Source: an uncultured Lachnospira sp.
Lineage (GTDB): Bacteria; Bacillota; Clostridia; Lachnospirales; Lachnospiraceae
Length of the DNA stretch: 64,000 nucleotides
Reading direction: 5' to 3'
NCBI GenBank assembly: GCA_934343805.1
Contig: CAKRIN010000003.1
Location: 62,001-126,000, forward strand
The notes beneath the pieces are model-generated. The model searched no databases, had not been told where the DNA came from, and saw only the letters and a program-made list of their open reading frames with translations. Positions within the stretch are counted from its first letter, which is position 1, and every line of letters starts with the position of its first letter. Position numbers and translations under genes: made by a program. Below, piece by piece: positions 8,932-16,716 of the stretch.

Positions 8932-9784
8932 GAATGATGTTCTGATGAAAATTCTACCTGACAGCGTTAAAGATGATTTGCTGATTGACAAAAATAGTAT
9001 TGGAGATATATGCGAAATACGACTTAGAATTAATCAGAGATGTATAGCAGTATGCTGCAACAGGGAAATAGTAGGCAGCAGTATTGTTACAAAAGAACTG
9101 ATAACAAGAATTATGTCTATGGCAATGAGCTATTCTGCTTATGCATTTGAATCTAATCTGTCTCAGGGATATCTGACTATAAAAGGGGGACATCGTATAG
9201 GAGTTGGTGGACAGGTTATATGGGAAGATGGGAAAGTTAAAAATTTTTCTAATATAACTTTTCTATGCATAAGAATTGCAAGGCAGATAAAGGGTTGTGC
9301 TGACAACATAATGAACACATTTTTAGAACATGGACTTAAGCATACAATTATTATTTCACCACCTGGATGTGGAAAAACTACTGTATTGAGAGATGCTGTA
9401 AGACAATTATCAGACAGAATGAGAGTAAATGTGTCACTTATAGATGAAAGGTCAGAAATAGCTGCATGTGTTAATGGAATACCACAGAATGATATAGGAA
9501 TGAGAACAGATGTGATAGATGGATGCACAAAAGGGACAGCTGTTTATATGGCAGTACGGTCATTGTCTCCACAGATTATTGCAATGGATGAGATAGGTGG
9601 CAGCGTGGATGTTGATGCTGTAAAATACAGCATTAAAAGTGGATGCATAGTTGTTGGCACAGCACATGGTTCTGGAGTTGATGATACAGACAGAAATCTT
9701 AAGGATATATTTGGAAAAGGGGGCTTTGAGATGGCTGTTATATTAAAAAAATATGGGAAGGTGGAGAAATGCTTGGAGCTATAG
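8930..9784 (+). CDS. spoIIIAA: Stage III sporulation protein AA, ATPase of the SpoIIIA-SpoIIQ channel
   Basis: SpoIIIAA is the secretion-type ATPase on the mother-cell face of the channel that joins mother cell and forespore. Walker A PPGCGKTT is followed by a LIDERSE motif and IIAMDEIGG (Walker B). The frame extends upstream to a GTG at 8900, but that has no ribosome site. I chose the TTG at 8930 because AAAGGG sits 9 bases ahead and the resulting start (NDVLMKILPDSV) resembles family N-termini. ATG 8945 is the other option. It overlaps spoIIIAB by 16 bases. The family is certain; the start is not. Confidence 0.9.
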   Translation: MNDVLMKILPDSVKDDLLIDKNSIGDICEIRLRINQRCIAVCCNREIVGSSIVTKELITRIMSMAMSYSAYAFESNLSQGYLTIKGGHRIGVGGQVIWEDGKVKNFSNITFLCIRIARQIKGCADNIMNTFLEHGLKHTIIISPPGCGKTTVLRDAVRQLSDRMRVNVSLIDERSEIAACVNGIPQNDIGMRTDVIDGCTKGTAVYMAVRSLSPQIIAMDEIGGSVDVDAVKYSIKSGCIVVGTAHGSGVDDTDRNLKDIFGKGGFEMAVILKKYGKVEKCLEL

Positions 9785-10287
9785 GCGGTCTGCTTATAAT
9801 ATCAGGATGTACTTTATATGGAATGTCATATAGTACACGGCTTAAAAAAAGAATAGATATATTAAAAAACTTTATCAATATATTTGAAAGGATGACAGGA
9901 TTTATCGAATATTCAATTCTGGATATGCAGACGATATTTACTAAATTATCTGAATATGATTATTGTCCGGAAGTGAAACGATTTATAAAAATAACTTTGG
10001 AAGAATTGAATAAATCGGACATGGATACATTTGGCATTATATGGAACAATACTATTAAACAGAGCTTTGTCGGTATAATGAAAAATGATGAAATAATGAT
10101 TCTTAATGATGCAGGGAAACTAAGTGATTACTATGATAAGGAGAATCAGATAAATATTATTATGTCTGTTAAAGATGAATGTAAGGGGGCACTTGACGTT
10201 TTAAAAGATGGTGCACGTAATAAAATGAAGGCTTACATTGCTGCTGGAATATCAGCCGGATTAATACTTGTTATTACACTTATATAG
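9769..10287 (+). CDS. spoIIIAB: Stage III sporulation protein AB
   Basis: A 172-residue protein with an N-terminal membrane segment (about 3-20), a long helical cytoplasmic part and a C-terminal hydrophobic tail (about 153-171). This is the layout of SpoIIIAB, which resembles GspF-type secretion platform proteins. Its ATG lies inside the end of spoIIIAA behind a GGTGGAG site, so translation is coupled. Identity rests on size, topology and its fixed operon place as much as on sequence motifs. Confidence 0.88.
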   Translation: MLGAIGGLLIISGCTLYGMSYSTRLKKRIDILKNFINIFERMTGFIEYSILDMQTIFTKLSEYDYCPEVKRFIKITLEELNKSDMDTFGIIWNNTIKQSFVGIMKNDEIMILNDAGKLSDYYDKENQINIIMSVKDECKGALDVLKDGARNKMKAYIAAGISAGLILVITLI

Positions 10288-10300
10288 ATATGGAGGGACT

Positions 10301-10495
10301 ATGGAAGTTAGCATTATCTTTAAGATAGCGGCTGTTGGAATTGTTGTTTCTATACTTAACCAGATACTAAAGCATAATGGAAGGGATGATCAGGCAGTAC
10401 TTACTTCACTTGCAGGACTTCTTATAGTTATATACTGGATTTTGCCATACATACTTGAATTATTTAAGACTATGAAAAAATTGTTTGAATTATAG
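10301..10495 (+). CDS. spoIIIAC: Stage III sporulation protein AC
   Basis: A 64-residue protein with two membrane helices (about 5-24 and 32-52) joined by a short loop with HNGRDDQ, as in SpoIIIAC. The start at 10301 is set by the GGAGGGACT ribosome site; the open frame itself runs further upstream. SpoIIIAC is thought to form part of the membrane portion of the mother cell-forespore channel. Confidence 0.9.
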   Translation: MEVSIIFKIAAVGIVVSILNQILKHNGRDDQAVLTSLAGLLIVIYWILPYILELFKTMKKLFEL

Positions 10496-10889
10496 CTGGG
10501 AGGTGGCTGGTATTAATATTTTGTCACTTTCTTTATGCGCAATAGTTTCGATTATTCTTATTATTATATTAAAGAGTACAGGCTCAACAATGGGAGCGTG
10601 CATATCTATAGCAGTATGCATGTGCGCAGCAACAGTGATATTTTATGGACTTATAAATATATATTTGAAGCTTAGTACATTTGCAGCTGATATAAACAGT
10701 AGTTATATTAAGCTGATGATCAAAATTGTAACGATATCATATATTACTGAAATATCAAGCGGTATATGCAAAGAAAATGGGTTTGGCGCATTAGCATCAA
10801 TAATGGAAATATATGCCAGAATTTCTGTTGTTGGCTTGTGTTTTCCTATAGTTATTAATCTTGTGGAGATTGTTAACGGATGTCTGTAA
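10485..10889 (+). CDS. spoIIIAD: Stage III sporulation protein AD
   Basis: A membrane protein of about 130 residues with four hydrophobic segments, matching SpoIIIAD of the sporulation channel. The start is awkward. TTG 10485, inside the end of spoIIIAC, has no ribosome site. A strong GGGAGG (10498-10503) is placed for a start near 10512, where the codon is ATT. GTG 10503 overlaps the site itself. Homology of the N-terminus (VAGINILSL) allows any of these. I keep the longest form and mark the start as unsettled. It overlaps spoIIIAE by 10 bases. Confidence 0.83.
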   Translation: MNYSWEVAGINILSLSLCAIVSIILIIILKSTGSTMGACISIAVCMCAATVIFYGLINIYLKLSTFAADINSSYIKLMIKIVTISYITEISSGICKENGFGALASIMEIYARISVVGLCFPIVINLVEIVNGCL

Positions 10890-12013
10890 TCTTAAGATAT
10901 ATAAGTGTGATTATGATATTTCTGGCAGTTGTTTTTATTACATCTGATGTAACTATGGCGCAGACAAATGACAATAATTATATAGATGATTACACAGATG
11001 AGGAATCCTATAAGGAAATTAATGAAATATTACGCAATAACGGATGGAAGGGAGATGATTTTGAACAAATAGTATCAACAGCAGCAAGTGGAGATACTTC
11101 ATGGAATCTTCATCTGACGGAAACAATAGCAGAAGCAATAACTGACAACAGATATGTGATTTTACAGATAATATTTTTATCTGTATGTGCAGCTTTTTTA
11201 GGTGCTATAGATAAAAATACATCTGATGCAGCAATGCTTTTTATATCACTGATTATGATGACTCTTCTTATAACTGTGTTTATTGATGCAGCTGCAACGG
11301 GACATAAATGTATTAAGATGGCAATAGAGATATACAGGGCTCTCTGTCCGGTATTTTTTCCGGCTGTTGCATATTCATGCGGAACGGGTAGTGCAGCTGC
11401 ATATTATGAAATAGTTCTGTTTCTTATGTACATAGTTAATTCGTTTATTGCAGGAGTTTTATTTAAAGGAAATTATATATATATGCTTCTTGGACTGGCT
11501 GATACTTTTGGAGATAAAGAAAAATTCGGCAGGATGTGTGAACTTATAAAGAAAATTATAAGAAAATCAGTTAAAGGAATACTTATGTTTTTCCTGGGAC
11601 TGAGTGGAATAAAAAGCCTTATTATACCTGTAAGCGATTCTCTTAAAATGTCCTTTTTGTTCAAAACAGTATCAATGATACCAGGACTCGGTGATAGTGC
11701 ATCTACAGTCTCTAAGACAGTTATTGGTTCTGCAGTTATGGTAAAGAATTCGATAGGCGTGGCAGCAGTTATAGTTATGCTTATTATTGTAGGTATACCG
11801 GTAATTAAGCTTATAGTAATGGCAGTTGTTTACCAGTTTATAGCAGCATTTTTACAGCCGGTTACAGAAAAGCGGATTGTGAAATCAATTGCAGTATTGT
11901 CAGATGGTCTGGAAAATCTGATATATATGGTAGCAGTTACTGTGGTGCTTATGTGCCTTACGATGGCAATAATATGTTTCGCGACTAATATCAATATGTA
12001 TCAGACGGGGTAG
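10880..12013 (+). CDS. spoIIIAE: Stage III sporulation protein AE
   Basis: The largest SpoIIIA membrane protein (377 aa). A signal-like first segment (about 7-28) is followed by an acidic extracytoplasmic part to about residue 90, then at least six hydrophobic segments to the C-terminus. The conserved block around GLSGIKSLIIPVSDSLKMS and the SMIPGLGDSASTV stretch are recognisable SpoIIIAE features. It is thought to form the export-apparatus-like core of the channel with AC and AD. The start overlaps the spoIIIAD stop. Confidence 0.93.
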   Translation: MSVILRYISVIMIFLAVVFITSDVTMAQTNDNNYIDDYTDEESYKEINEILRNNGWKGDDFEQIVSTAASGDTSWNLHLTETIAEAITDNRYVILQIIFLSVCAAFLGAIDKNTSDAAMLFISLIMMTLLITVFIDAAATGHKCIKMAIEIYRALCPVFFPAVAYSCGTGSAAAYYEIVLFLMYIVNSFIAGVLFKGNYIYMLLGLADTFGDKEKFGRMCELIKKIIRKSVKGILMFFLGLSGIKSLIIPVSDSLKMSFLFKTVSMIPGLGDSASTVSKTVIGSAVMVKNSIGVAAVIVMLIIVGIPVIKLIVMAVVYQFIAAFLQPVTEKRIVKSIAVLSDGLENLIYMVAVTVVLMCLTMAIICFATNINMYQTG

Positions 12014-12018
12014 CTTAT

Positions 12019-12492
12019 ATGACAGACAGCATTATTAAATGGTTTAAAATGATATTTATTCTGGAGATATCAGGTGAACTTGTATTAAAGCTTGTGCCTG
12101 AAAAATACAAAGAAACTACAAGATTTGCTGTTAAACTTATGTTTATTCTGGCGGTTATAGTTCCCTTACTTAATCATAAAAAAATAAATATTGAAGATAT
12201 TCTGGCAGCAACGGATTCTTCTTATAGCACTGAATTAACATTTGCAGATCCGGATATTCAGATTATAAATGATATAGTTAAAAATACTCTTAAAGAAAAT
12301 GCAATAAACTTCGGATATGAGCTGACATATATAACGTGTGATACAGAATATAAAAATAATCAGGCTGTTATATCGGAAATTAAGATTAAAGTAAAGAGAA
12401 TTGATGATGACTGTAATGTGGAGTTATTCAGAAAATATATCATGAGCCAATATAATCTCGGGATAGAAAAAATATATATTGAGGAGGAGTAA
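12019..12492 (+). CDS. spoIIIAF: Stage III sporulation protein AF
   Basis: A 157-residue protein with two N-terminal membrane helices (about 8-25 and 36-52) and a soluble domain (about 60-157) rich in Ile, Asp and Glu. This is the SpoIIIAF layout, with a ring-building-motif-like domain in the intermembrane space. It begins 5 bases after spoIIIAE and ends one base before the GTG of spoIIIAG. Confidence 0.87.
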   Translation: MTDSIIKWFKMIFILEISGELVLKLVPEKYKETTRFAVKLMFILAVIVPLLNHKKINIEDILAATDSSYSTELTFADPDIQIINDIVKNTLKENAINFGYELTYITCDTEYKNNQAVISEIKIKVKRIDDDCNVELFRKYIMSQYNLGIEKIYIEEE

Positions 12493-12493
12493 A

Positions 12494-12901
12494 GTGAATA
12501 ATAATAAGCAGGCAGGTTCATTTTTTTCTGATATGCTGAATAAAACAAAGAGAGACAAAATATTTATAGTAATACTAGCGGGTGTGCTTATGATGATTAT
12601 AGCAATGCCGGTTAAAAGGACCAGTACAGTAACGGATGTGGGCAGTTCTTCATTCTACGATTCCGGAAACAGTTCAGAGAACGGATTAGGGAAAGAACTT
12701 GAGGAAATGCTTGGCAATACAGAAGGAGTTGGAGAAGTAAAAGTTCTTGTAAAACTGACAGATGATAATGAAGTTACCGGAGTTATGGTAGTATGTGAAG
12801 GAGGTGATGACAAGAACCTTGTGGCGTATATAACAGATGCGATAAATGGCCTTTTAGGTGTTCCTGTACATAAAATTAAAGTGATGAAAATGTCGGAATA
12901 A
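12494..12901 (+). CDS. spoIIIAG: Stage III sporulation protein AG
   Basis: SpoIIIAG forms the large ring in the space between mother cell and forespore. One membrane helix (about 20-37) is followed by a ring-building domain with LEEMLGNTEGVGEVKVLVKL. The start is the GTG at 12494, set by GAGGAG 5-10 bases upstream; an in-frame TTG at 12479 lies ahead of that site. The resulting 135-residue protein is shorter than the Bacillus one (about 229 aa), as is common in clostridia. Confidence 0.88.
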   Translation: MNNNKQAGSFFSDMLNKTKRDKIFIVILAGVLMMIIAMPVKRTSTVTDVGSSSFYDSGNSSENGLGKELEEMLGNTEGVGEVKVLVKLTDDNEVTGVMVVCEGGDDKNLVAYITDAINGLLGVPVHKIKVMKMSE

Positions 12902-12918
12902 TATTTTTGGAGGCAATT

Positions 12919-13512
12919 TTGAAAAAAATAAAAAAGAATCATATAATAATTACTGCACTGGCTATAATGATAGCAGCTGCAGGATATATTAACTATGCAG
13001 GAGATATAGACAGTATAATTAAGATAAGAGATAAAGAAAAGCCGGCAGTTGCTGCATCTGATGATGTTAATAATGATATTATGTCTGACGATGTGGATGG
13101 ATCAGAAGCAGGATATACAGATGAACCTGGAACGGTTATACTCACATCAGGAAAAGCTATGTCTGAAGCTGTTGCAAGTGCAAAGTTAAACAGGGAACAG
13201 CTCCGGGCATCAGGGATAGAAGATTTAAAAAGTGTTGTCAATGATCAGAATGTTTCTGATGAAGCCAAGAAATCAGCAGTAGATAAGCTTGCACAGTTAG
13301 AAGATTGTGCAGATAAAGAGTCTGCAATCGAATTGCTTTTATCAGCCAAGGGATTTGATTCATCTGTTGTTACAGTGTCTGATTCTACAGTTGATGCAGT
13401 GATAAATGTTTCAGAACTGTCTGATACTGATAAAGCACAGATAGAAGATATAATAAAAAGAAAAACAGGCTTTACAGCAGATAAGATAACAATAAATATT
13501 TGCAATAATTAG
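12919..13512 (+). CDS. spoIIIAH: Stage III sporulation protein AH
   Basis: SpoIIIAH binds SpoIIQ across the intermembrane space and completes the channel. One N-terminal membrane helix (about 7-26) is followed by an acidic linker (about 30-75) and a ring-building domain with LNREQLRASGIEDLKSVV. The start is TTG 12919, five bases after GGAGG; the TTG at 12907 overlaps that site. The last codons contain the -35 region of the following housekeeping operon. No SpoIIQ gene is in the window. Confidence 0.92.
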   Translation: MKKIKKNHIIITALAIMIAAAGYINYAGDIDSIIKIRDKEKPAVAASDDVNNDIMSDDVDGSEAGYTDEPGTVILTSGKAMSEAVASAKLNREQLRASGIEDLKSVVNDQNVSDEAKKSAVDKLAQLEDCADKESAIELLLSAKGFDSSVVTVSDSTVDAVINVSELSDTDKAQIEDIIKRKTGFTADKITINICNN

Positions 13513-13527
13513 TGTTTATGGTATAAT
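13500..13527 (+). promoter_or_regulatory. Predicted sigma-A promoter for asp23-nusB and following genes
   Basis: TTGCAA (13500-13505) and a perfect TATAAT (13522-13527) are 16 bases apart; TTTGCA gives 17. It overlaps the spoIIIAH stop region and would let the housekeeping genes run without sporulation transcription. Confidence 0.65.
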
Positions 13528-13568
13528 TTGATTAACTTTGAGTTAAATAATATTATTGGAGGACGGTT

Positions 13569-13955
13569 ATGACAAAAGAGTTTGAAGATAGAGGTACAAC
13601 TTATTCTATACATGAGAATGTTAATATTGGCGAAGTTAAGGTTGCTGATGAGGTTGTAGCTATAATTGCAGGGCTTGCTGCTACAGAGGTTGAGGGAGTT
13701 GACAGCTTAGGCGGTAATATTACTAATGAAATTGTAAGTAAGCTTGGTATGAAAAATCTTTCTAAAGGCGTTAAAGTTGTTGTCAATGAATCAAGTGTCC
13801 TTGTAGATATTACACTTAATCTTAAGTATGGAACACAGATACCGGAAGTATCAGCTAAGGTTCAGGATAAAGTTAAGTCTGCAATCGAAACAATGACAGG
13901 ACTTTCTGTAACTGAGGTTAATATTAAAGTTGCAAGTGTTAATGTAGAAAATTAA
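13569..13955 (+). CDS. Asp23/Gls24 family envelope stress protein
   Basis: A 128-residue soluble protein of the Asp23/Gls24 (DUF322) family, YqhY-like by location. The recognisable parts are GEVKVADEVVAIIAGLAATEVEGV near the start and the VNIKVASVNVE end. No membrane segment is present. Family members are linked to cell-envelope stress, and YqhY to control of fatty-acid synthesis, but the mechanism is unclear. GGAGG lies ahead of the ATG. The position between spoIIIAH and nusB is conserved across Firmicutes. Confidence 0.93.
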   Translation: MTKEFEDRGTTYSIHENVNIGEVKVADEVVAIIAGLAATEVEGVDSLGGNITNEIVSKLGMKNLSKGVKVVVNESSVLVDITLNLKYGTQIPEVSAKVQDKVKSAIETMTGLSVTEVNIKVASVNVEN

Positions 13956-13971
13956 TATCAGGAGTTAAGAG

Positions 13972-14391
13972 ATGACAAGATCTACAATGAGGGAGCATAT
14001 ATTTAAATTATTATTCAGAGCTCCTTTTATCGATAAGAATGACTATGAAGAGCAGATTGAATTGTATTTTGCAGATGCAGATATGGTAGATGCATCTAAA
14101 CTAAAAGAAGAGGAATACAATTATATTAAGGATAAGACATTAGCAATTGCAGAAGTTATCCCGGAACTGGATGAAAGAATTGATTCTGTTTCAGAAGGCT
14201 GGCCTACAAGCAGATTAGGAAAAACAGAGCTTTCTATTATGAGACTTGCTGTTTATGAGATGATGTATGATGATGATATTCCCGTTAATGTTGCAATTGA
14301 TGAGGCAGTTGAACTTGCCAAGAAGTATGGTTCAGCTGATAATACGGCATCATTCGTTAATGGAGTGTTAGGTAAGCTGATTAAAGAATAA
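13972..14391 (+). CDS. nusB: Transcription antitermination factor NusB
   Basis: NusB binds boxA RNA with S10 and promotes antitermination of rRNA operons. The 139-residue all-helical protein shows the family ends: MREHIFKLLFR at the start and AIDEAVELAKKYGSADNTASFVNGVLGKL at the end. It begins 16 bases after the Asp23-family stop with a GGAG site. Length is typical. Confidence 0.96.
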   Translation: MTRSTMREHIFKLLFRAPFIDKNDYEEQIELYFADADMVDASKLKEEEYNYIKDKTLAIAEVIPELDERIDSVSEGWPTSRLGKTELSIMRLAVYEMMYDDDIPVNVAIDEAVELAKKYGSADNTASFVNGVLGKLIKE

Positions 14392-14421
14392 TATGTGCAT
14401 GTACATGCGAAGAGAGGACAT

Positions 14422-15633
14422 ATGGCTGGAGTATATACTGTAAAACAGGTTAATTCCTATATTAAGAATATGTTTAAGCAGGATTTTCTGCTTAATTCAG
14501 TTTCTGTTAAAGGGGAAGTTTCCAATTGCAAGTATCATACATCCGGTCATATTTATTTTACATTAAAGGATTCTGATGCAGCACTGTCTGTGATAATGTT
14601 TGCAAGTCAGGCAGCAAAGCTTACATTCAGATTAAAAGATGGTATGTCAATAGTAGTTTCCGGACGTGTTGATGTGTTTGATGCAGCTGGAAAGTATCAG
14701 TTATATGCTAATATAGTACAACAAGAGGGAATCGGGGAATTATACCAGAAATATGAACAGTTAAAGCAATATTATGAAGATATGGGATATTTTGCCAAAG
14801 AGTATAAACGTCCAATTCCTGCATATGTGAGAAAATTAGGAGTTGTAACATCAAGAACAGGGGCTGCAGTACAGGATATCATGAATATATCTTTGAGAAG
14901 GAATCCTTATATACAGATAATTCTTTATCCGGCATATGTTCAGGGGGAACATGCAAGAGTATCAATAGTAAAAGGAATCACAGCTCTTGATAAAATGGGA
15001 GTTGATTGTATAATTGTCGGACGTGGAGGCGGTTCTATAGAGGATTTATGGGCATTTAATGAGCCGGATGTAGTGGAGGCTGTATTTAATTCATCTACGC
15101 CAGTAATATCTGCTGTAGGACATGAGACAGATTTTACACTGACGGATTTCGTGGCTGATTTAAGAGCACCGACTCCATCAGCAGCTGCAGAACTTGCCGT
15201 ATGTGAATATGCTGTTATTGAAAACAGGCTGGCTGATTATAAAAGACGTCTTTATCACGAAATGATGTATTCTTTATCTGGTAAAAGAGATTATCTTGAA
15301 AGAATCAGATTGAGACTGGAACATTTAAGCCCTGTTAATCAGGTGTATGATAAAAGGCAGCGGCTTATTATGATTGAAGATAAGATGACAATATATATGA
15401 AGAATAAGCTTCAGCATAACAGACATAAGCTTCTTCTTCTCGCTTCAAAGCTTGATGGGATGAGTCCTTTAAAAAAACTTGAACAAGGATACGGATATGT
15501 TGAAGATGCTGGACACAACAGGGTGATATCTGTTAAACAGGTACATGAAAATGATGATATAACGATATTCATGAAAGATGGAAGTATACGTTCCAAAGTA
15601 GAAGAGGTAGGAAAAGCATGGCAAAAACATTAG
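14422..15633 (+). CDS. xseA: Exodeoxyribonuclease VII large subunit
   Basis: XseA is the catalytic subunit of exonuclease VII, which degrades single-stranded DNA to oligonucleotides. An N-terminal OB fold (about 3-100; VSNCKYHTSGHIYFTLKD) is followed by the catalytic region with RNP..QIILYPAYVQGE, IIVGRGGGSIEDLWAFN and SAVGHETDFTL, then a coiled-coil tail. The start is the ATG at 14422 behind GAGAGG; an upstream in-frame ATG lacks a ribosome site. It overlaps xseB by 16 bases, so the subunits are coupled. Confidence 0.96.
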   Translation: MAGVYTVKQVNSYIKNMFKQDFLLNSVSVKGEVSNCKYHTSGHIYFTLKDSDAALSVIMFASQAAKLTFRLKDGMSIVVSGRVDVFDAAGKYQLYANIVQQEGIGELYQKYEQLKQYYEDMGYFAKEYKRPIPAYVRKLGVVTSRTGAAVQDIMNISLRRNPYIQIILYPAYVQGEHARVSIVKGITALDKMGVDCIIVGRGGGSIEDLWAFNEPDVVEAVFNSSTPVISAVGHETDFTLTDFVADLRAPTPSAAAELAVCEYAVIENRLADYKRRLYHEMMYSLSGKRDYLERIRLRLEHLSPVNQVYDKRQRLIMIEDKMTIYMKNKLQHNRHKLLLLASKLDGMSPLKKLEQGYGYVEDAGHNRVISVKQVHENDDITIFMKDGSIRSKVEEVGKAWQKH

Positions 15634-15818
15634 AACAATCATTTGAAAGACTTGAACAGATATTGGAGCAGATGGAAAATGATGAGACAACACTTGATCA
15701 GTCTTTTAAAATGTATCAGGAAGGGATGAAGCTTATTGAAAGCTGTAATTCCCAGCTTGATAAAGTTGAAAAACAGATAATTGTGCTGGAAAATGATGGA
15801 GAACAGGAAGATGAATGA
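15618..15818 (+). CDS. xseB: Exodeoxyribonuclease VII small subunit
   Basis: The 66-residue XseB is a helical protein that coats the coiled coil of XseA. The family pattern SFERLEQILEQMENDETTLDQSFKMYQEGMKL is clear. The ATG lies within the end of xseA after a GAGG site, and the stop overlaps the ispA start. Confidence 0.95.
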   Translation: MAKTLEQSFERLEQILEQMENDETTLDQSFKMYQEGMKLIESCNSQLDKVEKQIIVLENDGEQEDE

Positions 15819-16704
15819 TTTTAATAAAGAGTTAAAACAGGAAGTTTCATTTATAAATGATATAATAGCGGGATTTCTTCCTAAAGAAGAAGGTTTGGAT
15901 AAAAAAATAAGAGAAGCTATGAATTACAGTGTTAATGCTGGTGGAAAAAGAATCAGACCGATGTTGATGCTTGAAGTATATAAGCTTTGTAAAGGATCAA
16001 ATATCCAGGAAGTGTATCCGTTTATGACTGCATTGGAATGTATTCATTCATATTCTCTTGTTCATGATGATCTTCCAGCAATGGATAATGACGATTATAG
16101 AAGAGGAAGATTGACTACACATAAAGTTTACGGAGAAGATTTTGGTATTCTTGCCGGGGATGGTCTTCTTAATATTGCTTATGAAATAATGTCATATGAG
16201 CTAATAAAGAACAGTGATAATCTGATTAATAAAGCTAAAGCTATGGAAGTTATTGCAAGAAAAGCAGGAATTAATGGAATGGTTGGAGGACAGTCAGTTG
16301 ATGTTGAATTAACTGGAAAAACTCTGTCAGAAGAACAGCTTGATTATATATTCAGGCTTAAAACAGGAGCTTTAATAGAGGCAGCTTTTCTGGCAGGAGC
16401 ATATCTTGCAGGATGCGATGATGAAACTTCTCGAAAGCTTGAAAAAGCCGCATCATTAATAGGATTTGCATTTCAGATAAGAGATGATATTCTTGATGTT
16501 ACAAGCTCATTAGAGGAGCTTGGTAAACCGGTATTTTCAGATGAAAAGAATAATAAAACAACATATGTTACATTATATGGAATTGACAAGGCAAATAAAG
16601 ATGTAGACGAGATGTCCAAGGAAGCTATTGCAATTATAAAAAGTATTGGTGAGAACGAATTTCTTGAGACTCTCATAGTTAATATGATTAATCGTAGCAA
16701 ATAA
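15811..16704 (+). CDS. ispA: Farnesyl (geranyl) diphosphate synthase
   Basis: This prenyltransferase condenses isopentenyl units into farnesyl diphosphate for undecaprenol and related lipids. It has the two Asp-rich motifs: DDLPAMDNDD near residue 84 and DDILD near 226, plus GGKRIRP near 46. The start at ATG 15811 (MNDFNKEL) follows GGAG and overlaps the xseB stop; the longer frame reaches into xseB. It feeds from the DXP pathway begun by the neighbouring dxs. Confidence 0.95.
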   Translation: MNDFNKELKQEVSFINDIIAGFLPKEEGLDKKIREAMNYSVNAGGKRIRPMLMLEVYKLCKGSNIQEVYPFMTALECIHSYSLVHDDLPAMDNDDYRRGRLTTHKVYGEDFGILAGDGLLNIAYEIMSYELIKNSDNLINKAKAMEVIARKAGINGMVGGQSVDVELTGKTLSEEQLDYIFRLKTGALIEAAFLAGAYLAGCDDETSRKLEKAASLIGFAFQIRDDILDVTSSLEELGKPVFSDEKNNKTTYVTLYGIDKANKDVDEMSKEAIAIIKSIGENEFLETLIVNMINRSK

Positions 16705-16716
16705 AGCAGGTGTATT

